Below are positions 35,619 to 44,706 of a stretch of DNA of 64,000 nt, one piece after another (within the stretch, counting starts at the first letter, position 1; each line of letters opens with the position of its first letter). Source of the DNA: Salibacterium aidingense DSM 18341 (GTDB lineage Bacteria > Bacillota > Bacilli > Bacillales > Marinococcaceae); assembly GCF_000429685.1 (NCBI RefSeq), contig NZ_KE386940.1:1-64000 (forward strand). The letters are read 5' to 3'. The notes under the pieces were generated by a model. The model was given only the letters and a program-made list of their open reading frames with translations. It did no database searches and was not told where the DNA came from. The position numbers were made by a program, and so were the translations under genes.

Positions 35619-36467
35619 TCATTCAAAAATGCTCTCATCTTTCTGATAGAATTCTTCTAATTTTTGAAGGCGTTCGTTCATCGTTGTATCATCTTTTTTT
35701 CGAACGCCAACAATGAGAAGATTCAAGAAGCTCAGCACCGGAGCTATCGAATTATAACCGCTTTCATCTCTATTGGTATTTGTTAATAATGTGATATCAG
35801 CTAATCTTCCTATCGGTGACAGCTTCGAATCCGTCACGGATATCGTAAAAGCTCCCTGTTCTTTCGTTTTTTCTAAAAAGGCAAAAGTGTTTTTTCGGTA
35901 GCGCGGGAACGAAATGGCGAGAACCACCGTATTTTCTGTGATCCCCAGTAATTCCTCGTATTCATTTTTATATTCGATCAATTTTACATTTTCTCGAAGA
36001 AGGCCGAGCGTTAAGGAAAACCAGGTCGCAGCGGCATAGGCTGTATGATAGCCGACGACCAGTACTTTATCGGCTTGGCTGATCTGTTCGACAGCTGTCT
36101 CAAAATTTTCGATATCCATTGTATTCAACGTTTGTTTGATGATTTGGATATCCTTTTCCATGATTTGGGAGTAAGGATTATTATCATTATTTACCTCCTG
36201 CTCCCAACTATAGTTATTGTGGTTAATAATCTGTTTTTGAATGGTTTTCTGCATATCCGAGAACCCGCTGAATCCCAATGCATAGGCGAGACGGATCACG
36301 GTAGTTTCGCTGACATTGGATTCGTTTTGAATTTCAATGATCGTGTTGTAGCTTGCTTTCTCCAGGTTTTTTAAAATATATTCAGCCACTCGCTTTTTTC
36401 CTGGGGACAGGGTGTCGTATTTTTCCTTTACTAACTCTTCAAATGATAATTCATTCAATTTTTCCAC
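35619..36467 (-). CDS. RpiR/MurR-family transcriptional regulator
   Basis: 282 residues. The N-terminal HTH_6 domain (1-80) includes LSPGKKRVAEYILKN and SNVSETTVIRLAYALGFSGF. The C-terminal SIS domain (about 120-250) includes KVLVVGYHTAYAAATWFSLT and VVLAISFPRYRKNT. SIS domains of such regulators bind phosphosugars; here the operon encodes a transporter and a peptidase instead, so the effector may differ. It lies between these two genes and probably controls the operon. Confidence 0.9.
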   Translation of the reverse strand: MEKLNELSFEELVKEKYDTLSPGKKRVAEYILKNLEKASYNTIIEIQNESNVSETTVIRLAYALGFSGFSDMQKTIQKQIINHNNYSWEQEVNNDNNPYSQIMEKDIQIIKQTLNTMDIENFETAVEQISQADKVLVVGYHTAYAAATWFSLTLGLLRENVKLIEYKNEYEELLGITENTVVLAISFPRYRKNTFAFLEKTKEQGAFTISVTDSKLSPIGRLADITLLTNTNRDESGYNSIAPVLSFLNLLIVGVRKKDDTTMNERLQKLEEFYQKDESIFE

Positions 36468-36553
36468 CTCTTAGAAGAAATTTCTGCTTCACTTATCATA
36501 AAGTAGAATAATTCACTTCGCAAATGAGCATAACTTCTTCCAAGGGGGAGTTT

Positions 36554-37948
36554 TTAAAAAGGCCCATAATCTATAAGAACAGCTGCGACTACAAAGACTA
36601 TCGCAACAAGGGACCAGAGACATACCAGCGGAAAAACAAAACGTATCCATCTGATCCAGGACACCCCGCCAACCGCCAGGACTGCCATAAGAACGCCGGA
36701 GGTAGGTGTGATAATGTTGGTAATGCCATCTCCGAGCTTAAAAGCGATGACAGCCGTCTGTCTTGTTAGATCGAGCATATCAGCCAGAGGTGTCAGCATC
36801 GGCATAACCACTGCTGCCTGGCCGCTTCCGGAAGGAACTAACAAATTAAAGATAAGATTAAAGAAAAACATGGCAAGGGCCCCTAGCATTGGGGATAAGT
36901 GGCTTAAAGGGACAAACAGGCCATTTACGACCGTATCTAAAATCAGCCCGTTTTCCATCAGGACAGTGATGGCTTTGGCTATTCCTATAATTAGAGCTCC
37001 ATAGAGGATATTCCGGGCACCGCCCATAAACTTCTTCACAAAGTCATTTGGATGAATTTTGGCGATAATCGCACTGCCAATGGCGTTCATTAAGAAAATG
37101 GCAGCCAGTTCATTGATTCCCCATCCTAGATTAATTGATCCAAAAACAAATACCCCTAGACAAAGAGCAAAGAATAAGATCAATAGTTTATGTGTTGTTG
37201 TAAAAACAGGATTTTCTTCGCCGGGTTCCTCATGGGAAGGTTCATCACTGAAAGGTCGATCCCCCATTAAACTTTTCGATGGATCTGCGCTGATTTTACG
37301 TATATACAAAGATACATAAGTGATCGTGACAGCTAATAGTACGAAAAATAGGATAACGCGTAGCGTGAGACCGGAGAAAAGGGGAAGTTCTGCGATTTCC
37401 TGAGCCACCCCCAATGTAATAGGATCAAATACAGCAGCGGCAGATCCTGAAAAATAACCAAGATACACAATAGCTATTCCGGCAATGGCATCCAGTTTCA
37501 AGGCTTTTCCAAGAATGATGCCAAGTGGAATAAATGCAATGACAGCATTAGATCCGACTCCGATGGCGGAAATGATTCCAAAGGTAGTGGAAACAGCTGC
37601 GACGAGGAGATAGGTTTGATTTCTTGTTTTATTCACCAATACCTTTACCCCTGCATTTATCGTTCCCGAAGATTCAATCACAGCAATAGCTCCACCCATG
37701 ATCAAAACCAGAGAAATCAAGTGTGCTGTATCGATAATCCCATTTTGAATAGCAAGAAATAAATCCATAATACCTAAATTAGCTGAATCAACGAAATGAA
37801 AGCTCCCAGGTATGACGGTCTCCACATCGCCGGAAGTCCGCTCAAACTCGCCGGATGGGATCAGATAACTCCCTACCCATGCTAATAGCAGAAGAGAAAA
37901 TAAAATAACAAACGCATCCGGCATTCCTATTCTTTTTAGTTTGTTCAT
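36554..37948 (-). CDS. YfcC/DcuC-family membrane transporter
   Basis: 464 residues with about twelve hydrophobic helices. Blocks include GGAIAVIESSGTINAGVKVL, TFGIISAIGVGSNAVIAFIP and NLLVPSGSGQAAVVMPMLTP; the last is a hairpin-type S-G-S-G-Q motif found in YfcC and short-chain carboxylate or peptide permeases. The ATG follows GGAGG at 9 bases. It is the first gene of a three-gene operon with an RpiR regulator and an M20 peptidase. The likely cargo is a small peptide or acylated amino acid; this is inference from the peptidase. Confidence 0.88.
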   Translation of the reverse strand: MNKLKRIGMPDAFVILFSLLLLAWVGSYLIPSGEFERTSGDVETVIPGSFHFVDSANLGIMDLFLAIQNGIIDTAHLISLVLIMGGAIAVIESSGTINAGVKVLVNKTRNQTYLLVAAVSTTFGIISAIGVGSNAVIAFIPLGIILGKALKLDAIAGIAIVYLGYFSGSAAAVFDPITLGVAQEIAELPLFSGLTLRVILFFVLLAVTITYVSLYIRKISADPSKSLMGDRPFSDEPSHEEPGEENPVFTTTHKLLILFFALCLGVFVFGSINLGWGINELAAIFLMNAIGSAIIAKIHPNDFVKKFMGGARNILYGALIIGIAKAITVLMENGLILDTVVNGLFVPLSHLSPMLGALAMFFFNLIFNLLVPSGSGQAAVVMPMLTPLADMLDLTRQTAVIAFKLGDGITNIITPTSGVLMAVLAVGGVSWIRWIRFVFPLVCLWSLVAIVFVVAAVLIDYGPF

Positions 37949-37973
37949 AAGGAAGGACCTCCTTTTAAAATGG

Positions 37974-37988
37974 TTGAAGCGTTTTCAA
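37974..37988. promoter_or_regulatory. Candidate catabolite-responsive element (cre-like)
   Basis: TTGAAGCGTTTTCAA, centred on CG, has perfect TTGAA/TTCAA arms and differs from the CcpA consensus TGWAANCGNTNWCA at two positions. It lies 25 bp upstream of the YfcC-type transporter start, where it could block transcription of the operon. The rest of the 233-bp leader is AT-rich. Confidence 0.4.
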
Positions 37989-38181
37989 AAAGGGTGGAAG
38001 AAAAAAGTTTTCCATGTGATTAGATGATATCCCCTCCTTTCTAAAAAAGAAGAAAAAACTTCATTAAATTAATAAGTAGAATTTTTTTCTTCTTTAAAAA
38101 GCATAACAAAAAGAGATAGAAAGTCAATATCTTTAATTTTTATAAGGGACAGGAGCAGGGAGGTCAGCCCCGACAAGGCTG

Positions 38182-39186
38182 TTACTTCCCTTTTGCAATT
38201 CTTTCCCGGTCCGGGGCAAGGGGCGGCTGCTCGAGCCACCTGTTTTTTGTCATTAAATCAAACCAGTCTTTGGTAATGGAAAGATTTTTTAATATGATTT
38301 GTTCGTAATGTAACACTAGATCACTGCGCATCGCGACAGCGAGAGCGGCCCCGTGATAGGCCTGCGAGGTCTGCAATAAAAAACCGATATGGTAGAGCAT
38401 TAATTTATCGGAAAAAGGGGAATGGCGGGACATGGTAACTTCAGATTCCCAGGACATCGGTACCGGGAGGTTGTCTTGATGCAGGATTTTCCCCAGGGAC
38501 TGGATTTGCTTGTCTGCATTTTTTTGGGTAGCCTTTAAAAACTTTCTCACCTTTTTGGATTGGGCCGCCTGGCTGAAGCCAATGGAGAGTGTTTTTTCCA
38601 TAATTTTCTTTTTAATATTAAACGAAAGACTCGCAATTTCTGTGGCAGCCAGGGGACGTTGATCTGAAAAATGACCATCCAAAAAAGAAGAACCGGAAAT
38701 GAACGATGGCCCCGCTTCCGGATAAAAATAGGGAGTTCGCTGAAAGTGTCCCTTTTCCAGTAATAATTCAATCGATTCCTGAAAAATCAGCTTCCCCTCC
38801 GTATCACAGGTATCATAAAAATCACGTAAATCTTTTCGAACAGAAGAACCAAGGGAGGAAATATGCCCCAGTAAACCGTGGGATGTCATGATATGCAGGT
38901 AATGAAGGCAGAATATGTCGGAAAACAGCCGCTCCCTGCCTTTATGAAGATCCTTGTCGGTGAATCCGATGGGAACCGGAAATCCTTCAAATTCCAGGAA
39001 AGAAGCAATCTGATTTTTCTGGTTTTCAAAAATCTGGAGCGCTTTATCAAAAAGATCTTTTGTTTTTTTGTCCTCTATAATGGAAGCCATATATTTATTC
39101 ACGATATAGATTGCTGTTCCATTTATATATTCCGTCCACAACGTTCCAATTTCAGCGGAAGTCAAATTTATGCTTTGTTTATCCAT
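38182..39186 (-). CDS. DUF3231 family protein
   Basis: 334 residues from ATG 39186, which has GGGGAGGTG at good spacing. Two similar halves of about 165 residues are visible: each begins with a helix like LTSAEIGTLWTEYING or LAATEIASLSFNIKKK and later has a conserved F-P-V-P-x-G or LPVPMSW element (EGFPVPIGF and DNLPVPMSW). This internal duplication is typical of DUF3231, a ferritin-like helical family common in spore-formers. Function unknown. Monocistronic, divergent from the RDD gene. Confidence 0.85.
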   Translation of the reverse strand: MDKQSINLTSAEIGTLWTEYINGTAIYIVNKYMASIIEDKKTKDLFDKALQIFENQKNQIASFLEFEGFPVPIGFTDKDLHKGRERLFSDIFCLHYLHIMTSHGLLGHISSLGSSVRKDLRDFYDTCDTEGKLIFQESIELLLEKGHFQRTPYFYPEAGPSFISGSSFLDGHFSDQRPLAATEIASLSFNIKKKIMEKTLSIGFSQAAQSKKVRKFLKATQKNADKQIQSLGKILHQDNLPVPMSWESEVTMSRHSPFSDKLMLYHIGFLLQTSQAYHGAALAVAMRSDLVLHYEQIILKNLSITKDWFDLMTKNRWLEQPPLAPDRERIAKGK

Positions 39187-39380
39187 ACCATCACCTCCCC
39201 CTAAAGCTTTCCCAACATGGGGGAAATTATAGATCGAGCTGCAGCACTGGACGAAATCTTCTATAAATAGCTGTTTCAAGATGCACTTATATTATAATGA
39301 TAAGGAGAGCGGTATCCCATATCCCGACTTTTTATATTTTTTGTGTAGTCTTCCATTTCCCGGGCAAAAGGGGGTCTTAT

Positions 39381-39905
39381 ATGAACGCTTCTTTCTATCT
39401 CCGAGTCAAAGCTTTTTTATTCGACTATTTGCTCATGGCAGCGTATGGAGCCGTTTTATTTTTCCTGAGCACTGTTCTTTTTCCATCAATACAGCAGTGG
39501 TTTTCGGGAGGAGCGGCAACAGCGCAGACGGTTGGTTTTCTGCTGGTGACGCTGCCGGTTTCTCTATATTTCATTGTCAGTGATTCTGTCATTGGCGGAC
39601 AATCCTTTGGAAAAAGGAAAACGGGAATTCAGGTTGTGGACCATCAGTACCATGCCCTGTCGGTTCCGCGTGCTGTGGTTCGTACGGTGCTGAAATTTCT
39701 GCCGTGGGAGCTTTCTCACTCCATGGTGTACCGAATGGTGGATAGCGGGGGAGGGGACGTACCGTGGGAATTATACCTTCAGGTTGCTTTAGTTTATTTC
39801 TTCATTTTTACCTATGTTTTATTGGCGGTTTTTACAAAAAAGAAGCAGTCGCTGTATGATAAACTGACGGGAACCCAGGTCATAAAAATACCGCGGCAGA
39901 GTTGA
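39381..39905 (+). CDS. RDD family membrane protein
   Basis: 174 residues from ATG 39381 behind AAAAGGGGG; the frame is open further upstream but lacks a site. RDD blocks: SFYLRVKAFLFDYLLMAAYG, DSVIGGQSFGKRKTGIQVVD and KKKQSLYDKLTGTQVIK. Four transmembrane helices. The Q-S-F-G-K-R segment is the family core. A second, shorter RDD gene is at 25889. Function in this organism unknown; ion transport is reported for some members. Confidence 0.88.
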   Translation: MNASFYLRVKAFLFDYLLMAAYGAVLFFLSTVLFPSIQQWFSGGAATAQTVGFLLVTLPVSLYFIVSDSVIGGQSFGKRKTGIQVVDHQYHALSVPRAVVRTVLKFLPWELSHSMVYRMVDSGGGDVPWELYLQVALVYFFIFTYVLLAVFTKKKQSLYDKLTGTQVIKIPRQS

Positions 39906-39918
39906 GAAGCCGCGGTAT
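39888..39918. terminator. Hairpin at the end of the RDD gene
   Basis: ATACCGCGGC / GCCGCGGTAT (39888-39897, 39909-39918) forms a perfect 10-bp stem that overlaps the stop codon of the RDD gene and lies between convergent genes. No T-tract follows on either side, so termination is uncertain. Confidence 0.4.
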
Positions 39919-39965
39919 GCGTTAGATTGATAGGAAAGGTATTCCGTCTCGGCTGCCTCCCTTTC

Positions 39966-40805
39966 TTATGACGAATGAGGGACAATGAAATAATCGGATA
40001 AAGCCTGCTGCAGGCTTCCTTTTGTTTCCGCTTTGGTCTGAACGCTTAATCCCATCTCTATTAATTTTCCGGCAACTTCAGGACGGATTCCTGTAATAAT
40101 CGGTGTACTGCCCATAATATAGATCCCATCAATGACCCGCATTAAGTGTTCCGCCACGTCTTCCTCGATTTCAGCGATGCCGGAAAGATCCATAATCAAG
40201 GTTTGAATGCCCTGATCGCCGATCTGCACCAGTACTTTTTCCTCGATGGTATTCATCCTGGCCTTATCCATAAAGCCGATCAAAGGGAGGACACACATGG
40301 AAGAAGAAACAGGGATGAACGGCACGGATAAATGCTCTACCAGCTCCCGCTGGGATTCCAATAATTTATCTTTGTACTTGGAATAGCTGAGAAAGAAAGA
40401 GTTGAGAAATTTATCCACAAAATCATTAATTCGTTTCTCCAGCGCAAAGAAGTTCTCCCCCTCTTCCTGTTTCAACGTTTCGTACTGTTCCAGAAACCGC
40501 CACAGCGTCCGGCGGATCGCCTGCACCCATTCCAGTTTGAACGTCAACGTCAGAGAATACTTCGCCCAGGCCACACCTTCCTGTTCTGAAAACTCAATCA
40601 AGTCTGCTTCCCGCTGATCTACAATATAAAATACCAGTTTATGTGCGTTATTAATCAGGTCGATATTACCGATCCGCTGAATTTCTTCGATTTTTTCCCG
40701 CACATTCACGGCTTCTTCCAGTAATTGTTGTTCAAATCTGTCCTTATTTTCCGACAGGAATTCCTTCATATTTTGTCCTTCATGATAAACAACATCCATG
40801 TCCAT
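39966..40805 (-). CDS. RsbR-type STAS co-antagonist (stressosome component)
   Basis: 279 residues from ATG 40805, with GGAG about 10 bases before it; GTG 40814 is too close to that site. The N-terminal half (20-145) is the helical variable domain of RsbRB/RC/RD-type proteins. The C-terminal STAS domain (about 165-275) contains IQTLIMDLSGIAEIEEDVAE and GSTPIITGIRPEVAGKL. In B. subtilis such proteins form stressosomes with RsbS and RsbT and control SigB. No rsbS, rsbT or sigB genes are in the window. The decayed copy at 34018 is a close paralogue. Confidence 0.88.
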   Translation of the reverse strand: MDMDVVYHEGQNMKEFLSENKDRFEQQLLEEAVNVREKIEEIQRIGNIDLINNAHKLVFYIVDQREADLIEFSEQEGVAWAKYSLTLTFKLEWVQAIRRTLWRFLEQYETLKQEEGENFFALEKRINDFVDKFLNSFFLSYSKYKDKLLESQRELVEHLSVPFIPVSSSMCVLPLIGFMDKARMNTIEEKVLVQIGDQGIQTLIMDLSGIAEIEEDVAEHLMRVIDGIYIMGSTPIITGIRPEVAGKLIEMGLSVQTKAETKGSLQQALSDYFIVPHSS

Positions 40806-40991
40806 GGCCACCACACTCCATCTGTATGTAATAAATTAGTTCTAATACAAACCACCTATGACATTCCCGATTTGGTGATATATTAAACTACATATCAGCA
40901 GAAAAAATAAAAAAAAACAGAAGAAGAGAGAAATGGAAAGATGAGGGTAGAGCTAGTAGAATGAGTGTAAAGAGAAGGAGGGAGTGCTATC

Positions 40992-41093
40992 GTGAAATGG
41001 AGCAGCTGGCTTTCTCTCATTTTCAGTGTTATGCCTGTAATCGTCTTCACAGCGATTCTAGGGGGTTATGAGTTTTCCCTCGCAGCTCTGTAA
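40992..41093 (+). CDS. Very small membrane protein, 33 residues
   Basis: GTG at 40992 is preceded by AAGGAGGGAG, one of the strongest ribosome sites in the window. The peptide starts MKWSSWLSLIFSVMPVIVFT and continues with a G-G-Y-E-F turn, so it has one hydrophobic helix from about 5 to 25. It ends in TAA at 41091. Length, start site and helix argue for a real small protein; there is no homologue I recognise. Confidence 0.5.
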   Translation: MKWSSWLSLIFSVMPVIVFTAILGGYEFSLAAL

Positions 41094-41126
41094 GAAATAA
41101 AATGTAATGAAAACAAAGCATTTGAA

Positions 41127-41282
41127 ATGGAAAAACCGGTAAACCTAAAAGAACTGGAGGAGATTGTCCCGGCTTCCGAGTTTGAGATAAATTATTTTCC
41201 CAATTCATGGACTGGGAAGGGGGAAGGTCAGGATAGTTTACACCAAATAAACCATGGCCATCATAATGGGGGAGAACAATGA
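41127..41282 (+). CDS. Possible short ORF ahead of the UPF0158 gene
   Basis: 51 codons starting MEKPVNLKELEEIVPASEFE and ending in a His/Gly-rich tail; the stop overlaps the next ATG (ATGA), which would couple translation. The ribosome site is poor, so it may be a leader ORF or chance. Confidence 0.3.
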   Translation: MEKPVNLKELEEIVPASEFEINYFPNSWTGKGEGQDSLHQINHGHHNGGEQ

Positions 41283-41752
41283 ATTCATCTATACATTTAG
41301 ATACAGTAGTAGAAGCAGTGATGTATTCTCCGGACCAGGTGACGTCTTTTCTGAACCGGGAGACGGGTGATGTCGTGCAGATTCGGGAGGATGTGCTGCG
41401 GCGGGCGCAGGTGAAAGCACCGCATGGAATGTTGGACGCAGAGGAGAAACAAGAGAGGCAATGGGCGGATGCCGTGGTGTCAGCCGGTGCGGATATCTAC
41501 CTCCCGCTCCCGGACCGGCGGGCGGTGGATGAGTATCAACTGATGGAGGAATTTATCCAAAATTTGAAAAACCCAATGATGCGCAGCATGCTGACAAGAG
41601 AACTGACGGGGAGCGGCGTGTTCCGCCGATTTCAGGACCGTGTGCTCGAACTGGGCCTCGCCGGCGACTGGGAAGCTTTCCGGAATGAGGGGTACCGGGC
41701 TTTTGCCAGAGGGTGGTGTGAGGCACACTATGTTCCTTATGTCGACGAATAG
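41279..41752 (+). CDS. UPF0158 family protein
   Basis: 157 residues, GGGGGAG before the ATG. The family pattern is clear: an N-terminal segment describing a small beta domain (FLNRETGDVVQIRED), YLPLPDRRAVDEYQLMEEFI, then VFRRFQDRVLELGLAGDWEA and FARGWCEAHYVPY at the C-terminus. UPF0158 proteins are small, cytoplasmic and uncharacterised, found widely in bacteria. It is followed by the lactate permease leader. Confidence 0.85.
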   Translation: MNSSIHLDTVVEAVMYSPDQVTSFLNRETGDVVQIREDVLRRAQVKAPHGMLDAEEKQERQWADAVVSAGADIYLPLPDRRAVDEYQLMEEFIQNLKNPMMRSMLTRELTGSGVFRRFQDRVLELGLAGDWEAFRNEGYRAFARGWCEAHYVPYVDE

Positions 41753-41818
41753 GACGTTCAGAGACTTTTGTCCGTCCCCGTCGAAAATTGACAAAAAAGA
41801 ACTAATTTTACAAATAAA

Positions 41819-41847
41819 TTGAAAACTTTTTTGAGTCATGGTTTAAT
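41819..41847 (+). promoter_or_regulatory. Candidate SigA promoter of the lactate permease
   Basis: TTGAAA (41819-41824) and TTTAAT (41842-41847) are separated by 17 bases, in an AT-rich stretch after the UPF0158 gene. Transcription would start near 41855, giving a leader of about 170 bases that holds two inverted repeats. Confidence 0.35.
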
Positions 41848-41907
41848 ATAAGATAGGTCATCTCTTCGATAAGACCTTTCTTCTTTTTTTGCTCCTATAA
41901 AGAAACT

Positions 41908-41928
41908 ATGTTGCTTAATAAGCAACAT
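41908..41928. promoter_or_regulatory. Perfect palindrome upstream of lctP-like gene, candidate operator
   Basis: ATGTTGCTT, AAT, AAGCAACAT: 9-bp arms with a 3-base spacer, centred 110 bp before the permease start. Symmetry and place fit a dimeric repressor site (GntR- or LutR-like control is usual for lactate genes), but no regulator match was tested. Confidence 0.45.
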
Positions 41929-41942
41929 TTGTCTAGTGGTTC

Positions 41943-41983
41943 ATAATCCGCTGTTTTTATGGGTCCTGACTATGGCGGGTTAT
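41943..41983 (+). promoter_or_regulatory. Leader hairpin in front of lactate permease
   Basis: ATAATCCGC (41943-41951) and GCGGGTTAT (41975-41983) pair with one G-T wobble around a 23-base loop. It sits 45 bp before the permease start, in the predicted 5' leader. It could be an RNA control element or part of a larger structure. No known riboswitch class is recognised. Confidence 0.3.
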
Positions 41984-42027
41984 TCTCCTAATAAAACAAC
42001 ATATTAAAAAAGGAAAGAAGGGAAAAG

Positions 42028-43812
42028 ATGATGAGTACTGGAATGTTGGCCTTTTTATCGTTATTACCAATCATTGTGGTCGCGGTTTTCCTTGTGGGGC
42101 TGCGCTGGCCTGCCAGTCAAGCGATGCCAATATCCTTTGTTGTCGCCGTGGCCCTGGCCCTATTAGTGTGGCGGGTGCCTGGTACGACTGTGGCGGCGGC
42201 CTCTGTGAACGGCCTGGTGACGGCCGTATCCCTGCTGTATATCATTTTTGGCGCCATTCTTTTGTTGAACACCCTTCAGGAGAGTGGCGGACTGAAAACG
42301 ATCCGGCAGGGATTTACCGATATTTCCCCGGACCGCCGTGTCCAAGTGATTATTATCGCCTGGCTGTTTGGCTCTTTCATTGAAGGATCTGCCGGCTTTG
42401 GCACTCCCGCTGCTGTAGCAGTTCCATTAATGGTAGGTCTCGGTTTTCCAGCCATGGCCGCAGTAGTGGCCGGAATGGCGATTCAGAGCACCCCGGTTTC
42501 CTTTGGTGCTGCTGGTACTCCAATGCTGGTAGGAGTTCAGGAAGGATTGGCGGCGGATCCCTCCATCACCAGTAATTTTCTGGCTTTGACGACCGAAATT
42601 GCTGGAAAAGTTGCGATTCTTCACGCCGTGGCGGGGCTTTTTATTCCGCTCTTTATGGTTGCCTTGATGACCCGATTCTTTGGGAAATACAAATCATTTG
42701 CGGAAGGTATTAAAATGTGGAAGTTTGCCTTGTTTGCCTCGGTGGCGATGACCATCCCGTATGCCCTCACAGCGAATCTGCTCGGACCGGAATTCCCGGC
42801 GATGATTGGCGGCCTGGTGGGTCTTGCTATCGTAATACCGGCAGCCAAAAAAGGATTTTTAATGCCTCCGGAAGGAGAAACGTGGGATTTTGATGAAAAG
42901 TCCAAATGGAATCCGGAATGGATCGGTTCTATCGAGTTAAAGGATGTGGCCCATAAAAGTGGCAGCATGAGCATGGGAAAAGCCTGGACTCCGTATTTGC
43001 TTATTGGGCTGCTGTTAGTTATCACAAGATTGGAAGCGCTTCCTTTTAATGAATGGCTGAACTCCTGGACCCTCGGCTTGAACAATTTGTTCGGAACGGA
43101 TATTTCCGCCGGGTTTGAGCCATTATTTTCCCCTGGTTCTGTTTTTCTGGTGGTTTCCCTTATCACGTTTGCCCTCCATGGAATGAACGGCTCGGCCTAT
43201 AAGAAAGCATGGGCCCAGTCGGCCAAAACCATGATCGCAGCCTCGGCGGCACTTATATTTACAGTGCCGATGGTGCAGGTGTTCTTAAACTCCGGCGGAG
43301 GAGCAGCCGGGTATGCCAGCATGCCGGTAGAACTGGCCGGAGCGGTGGCCTCCGCGGTTGGGGAATTCTGGCCGCTGTTCGGTACCTTCATCGGTGGAAT
43401 GGGAGCTTTCATTGCAGGGAGTAATACGGTAAGCAACATGATGTTTTCCCTGTTTCAATTCGATGTAGGTTCGCGTATCGGTGTGGACCCCACCTGGATC
43501 GTTGCCTTGCAGGCTGTCGGCGGGGCAGCCGGGAACATGATCTGTGTACACAATGTTGTCGCAGCCTGTGCTGTAGTGGGGCTCGTCGGGAAGGAAGGAG
43601 CCATTATCCGAAAAACAATTTTCCCGTTTCTATATTATGCTTTATTGACAGGAGCCCTCGGCTATTCCATCGTGTGGTTTGGAGAAAAAGGGTTATTTAA
43701 CCTCGGAACACTCATTGTCCTTTTTATCGCACTAGCCGCCTGCTACATCATTGCCGGAAATAACAAACGGCTGCCTGTCATACCAAACCAGGATAAAAAA
43801 ATCGAAATGTAA
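42028..43812 (+). CDS. L-lactate permease (LctP family)
   Basis: 594 residues with about 13 helices, the usual LctP/GlcA size. Blocks include [39 protein letters not shown] and [20 protein letters not shown]. The family imports L-lactate, D-lactate or glycolate with protons. ATG 42028 and 42031 are both possible behind GAAGGGA. It is a single gene closed by a terminator, and its long leader suggests dedicated regulation. Lactate oxidation genes (lutABC) are not nearby. Confidence 0.92.
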   Translation: MMSTGMLAFLSLLPIIVVAVFLVGLRWPASQAMPISFVVAVALALLVWRVPGTTVAAASVNGLVTAVSLLYIIFGAILLLNTLQESGGLKTIRQGFTDISPDRRVQVIIIAWLFGSFIEGSAGFGTPAAVAVPLMVGLGFPAMAAVVAGMAIQSTPVSFGAAGTPMLVGVQEGLAADPSITSNFLALTTEIAGKVAILHAVAGLFIPLFMVALMTRFFGKYKSFAEGIKMWKFALFASVAMTIPYALTANLLGPEFPAMIGGLVGLAIVIPAAKKGFLMPPEGETWDFDEKSKWNPEWIGSIELKDVAHKSGSMSMGKAWTPYLLIGLLLVITRLEALPFNEWLNSWTLGLNNLFGTDISAGFEPLFSPGSVFLVVSLITFALHGMNGSAYKKAWAQSAKTMIAASAALIFTVPMVQVFLNSGGGAAGYASMPVELAGAVASAVGEFWPLFGTFIGGMGAFIAGSNTVSNMMFSLFQFDVGSRIGVDPTWIVALQAVGGAAGNMICVHNVVAACAVVGLVGKEGAIIRKTIFPFLYYALLTGALGYSIVWFGEKGLFNLGTLIVLFIALAACYIIAGNNKRLPVIPNQDKKIEM

Positions 43813-43816
43813 AAAT

Positions 43817-43862
43817 AAAGACACGAATTTGAGGGGGATCCCCTTAGGTCGTGTCTTTTTTC
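43817..43862 (+). terminator. Terminator of the lactate permease gene
   Basis: AAAGACACGA / TCGTGTCTTT (43817-43826, 43849-43858) with an inner GGGGATCCCC stem is followed by four more T. It starts 5 bp after the stop codon. Confidence 0.9.
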
Positions 43863-43953
43863 TAAGCAGGAGGTTCTTTAGGAAAATAGCCTCCTGCGTT
43901 TAACAGGATCTAGGTATTTGGAAATATTTATTATTTATACCTATTGCTTCCAT

Positions 43954-43983
43954 TCTTGTATTCTTTTACACTAGTATACAAGA
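43954..43983. promoter_or_regulatory. Inverted repeat upstream of gntR, candidate autoregulatory operator
   Basis: TCTTGTAT (43954-43961) and ATACAAGA (43976-43983) are perfect 8-bp arms; the right arm is part of GTATACAAGA. It lies 37 bp before the FCD-type regulator start. FadR/GntR-type dimers bind such sites and often repress themselves. Confidence 0.45.
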
Positions 43984-44019
43984 AAATAACATATAAAAAA
44001 TGGGGGGTGGATTCCATTC

Positions 44020-44706
44020 ATGAATATTAAGGAATTGACGAATAAAGATGCCAAATCCATGAGAAATGAAGTCTATGCTTCGCTGCGCCGGGAAATCACT
44101 TCTTTGAAGCTGGAGCCAGGATGCCCCATTAGTGAAAACGACATATCAAAGCGCTTGCAGGTAAGCAGAACACCGGTGCGGGAGGCCTTTCTAAGGCTTT
44201 CCCAGGAGGATCTTATTACGGTTTACCCTCAAAAAACAACCATTGTCTCCCTTATCGATCTGGATCAGCTGGAGGAAACAAGATTTATGAGGGAGCATTT
44301 AGAAGCTGCGGTGGCAAGGTCTGCCTGTGAACGATTGCCTGAAAAACATCAAGCCCGTCTTGCTTCCATTATCGAGTCTCAGAAGGAAAAAGCGGCGAAT
44401 AATGAATTAATCAACTTCTACAAGTTGGACGATGAATTTCATGCTTCCCTTTATGAAGGCTGTGACAAGCAACGGATTCTGACCGTTGTTCAGGATATGA
44501 TGAGTAAAAATTTTAATCGTGTACGCGTGCTGAGTTTATCTGAAAAGCTTAACACGGATATCATTATCTCCCAGCATGAAGAAATGCTGAATGCCATTAA
44601 GGCTCAAGACAAAGAAGCGGCAGAACAGGTGGTTCGGAAACATTTGCAGCTGGTAACCATTGACCGTGAAGAACTGGAAAAGAAATTCCCAGGATATTTT
44701 AAATAA
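44020..44706 (+). CDS. GntR-family regulator, FCD (FadR) type
   Basis: 228 residues. A winged HTH (1-75) has VYASLRREITSLKLEPGCPI and LQVSRTPVREAFLRLSQEDL. The FCD ligand domain (90-220) has candidate metal-binding His/Asp residues in YKLDDEFHASLY, ISQHEEML and VVRKHLQL. Ligands of this class are usually small carboxylates. It heads the cluster with an Ldh-type dehydrogenase, a TRAP carboxylate transporter and a zinc dehydrogenase, so a hydroxy-acid inducer is likely. Confidence 0.92.
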   Translation: MNIKELTNKDAKSMRNEVYASLRREITSLKLEPGCPISENDISKRLQVSRTPVREAFLRLSQEDLITVYPQKTTIVSLIDLDQLEETRFMREHLEAAVARSACERLPEKHQARLASIIESQKEKAANNELINFYKLDDEFHASLYEGCDKQRILTVVQDMMSKNFNRVRVLSLSEKLNTDIIISQHEEMLNAIKAQDKEAAEQVVRKHLQLVTIDREELEKKFPGYFK

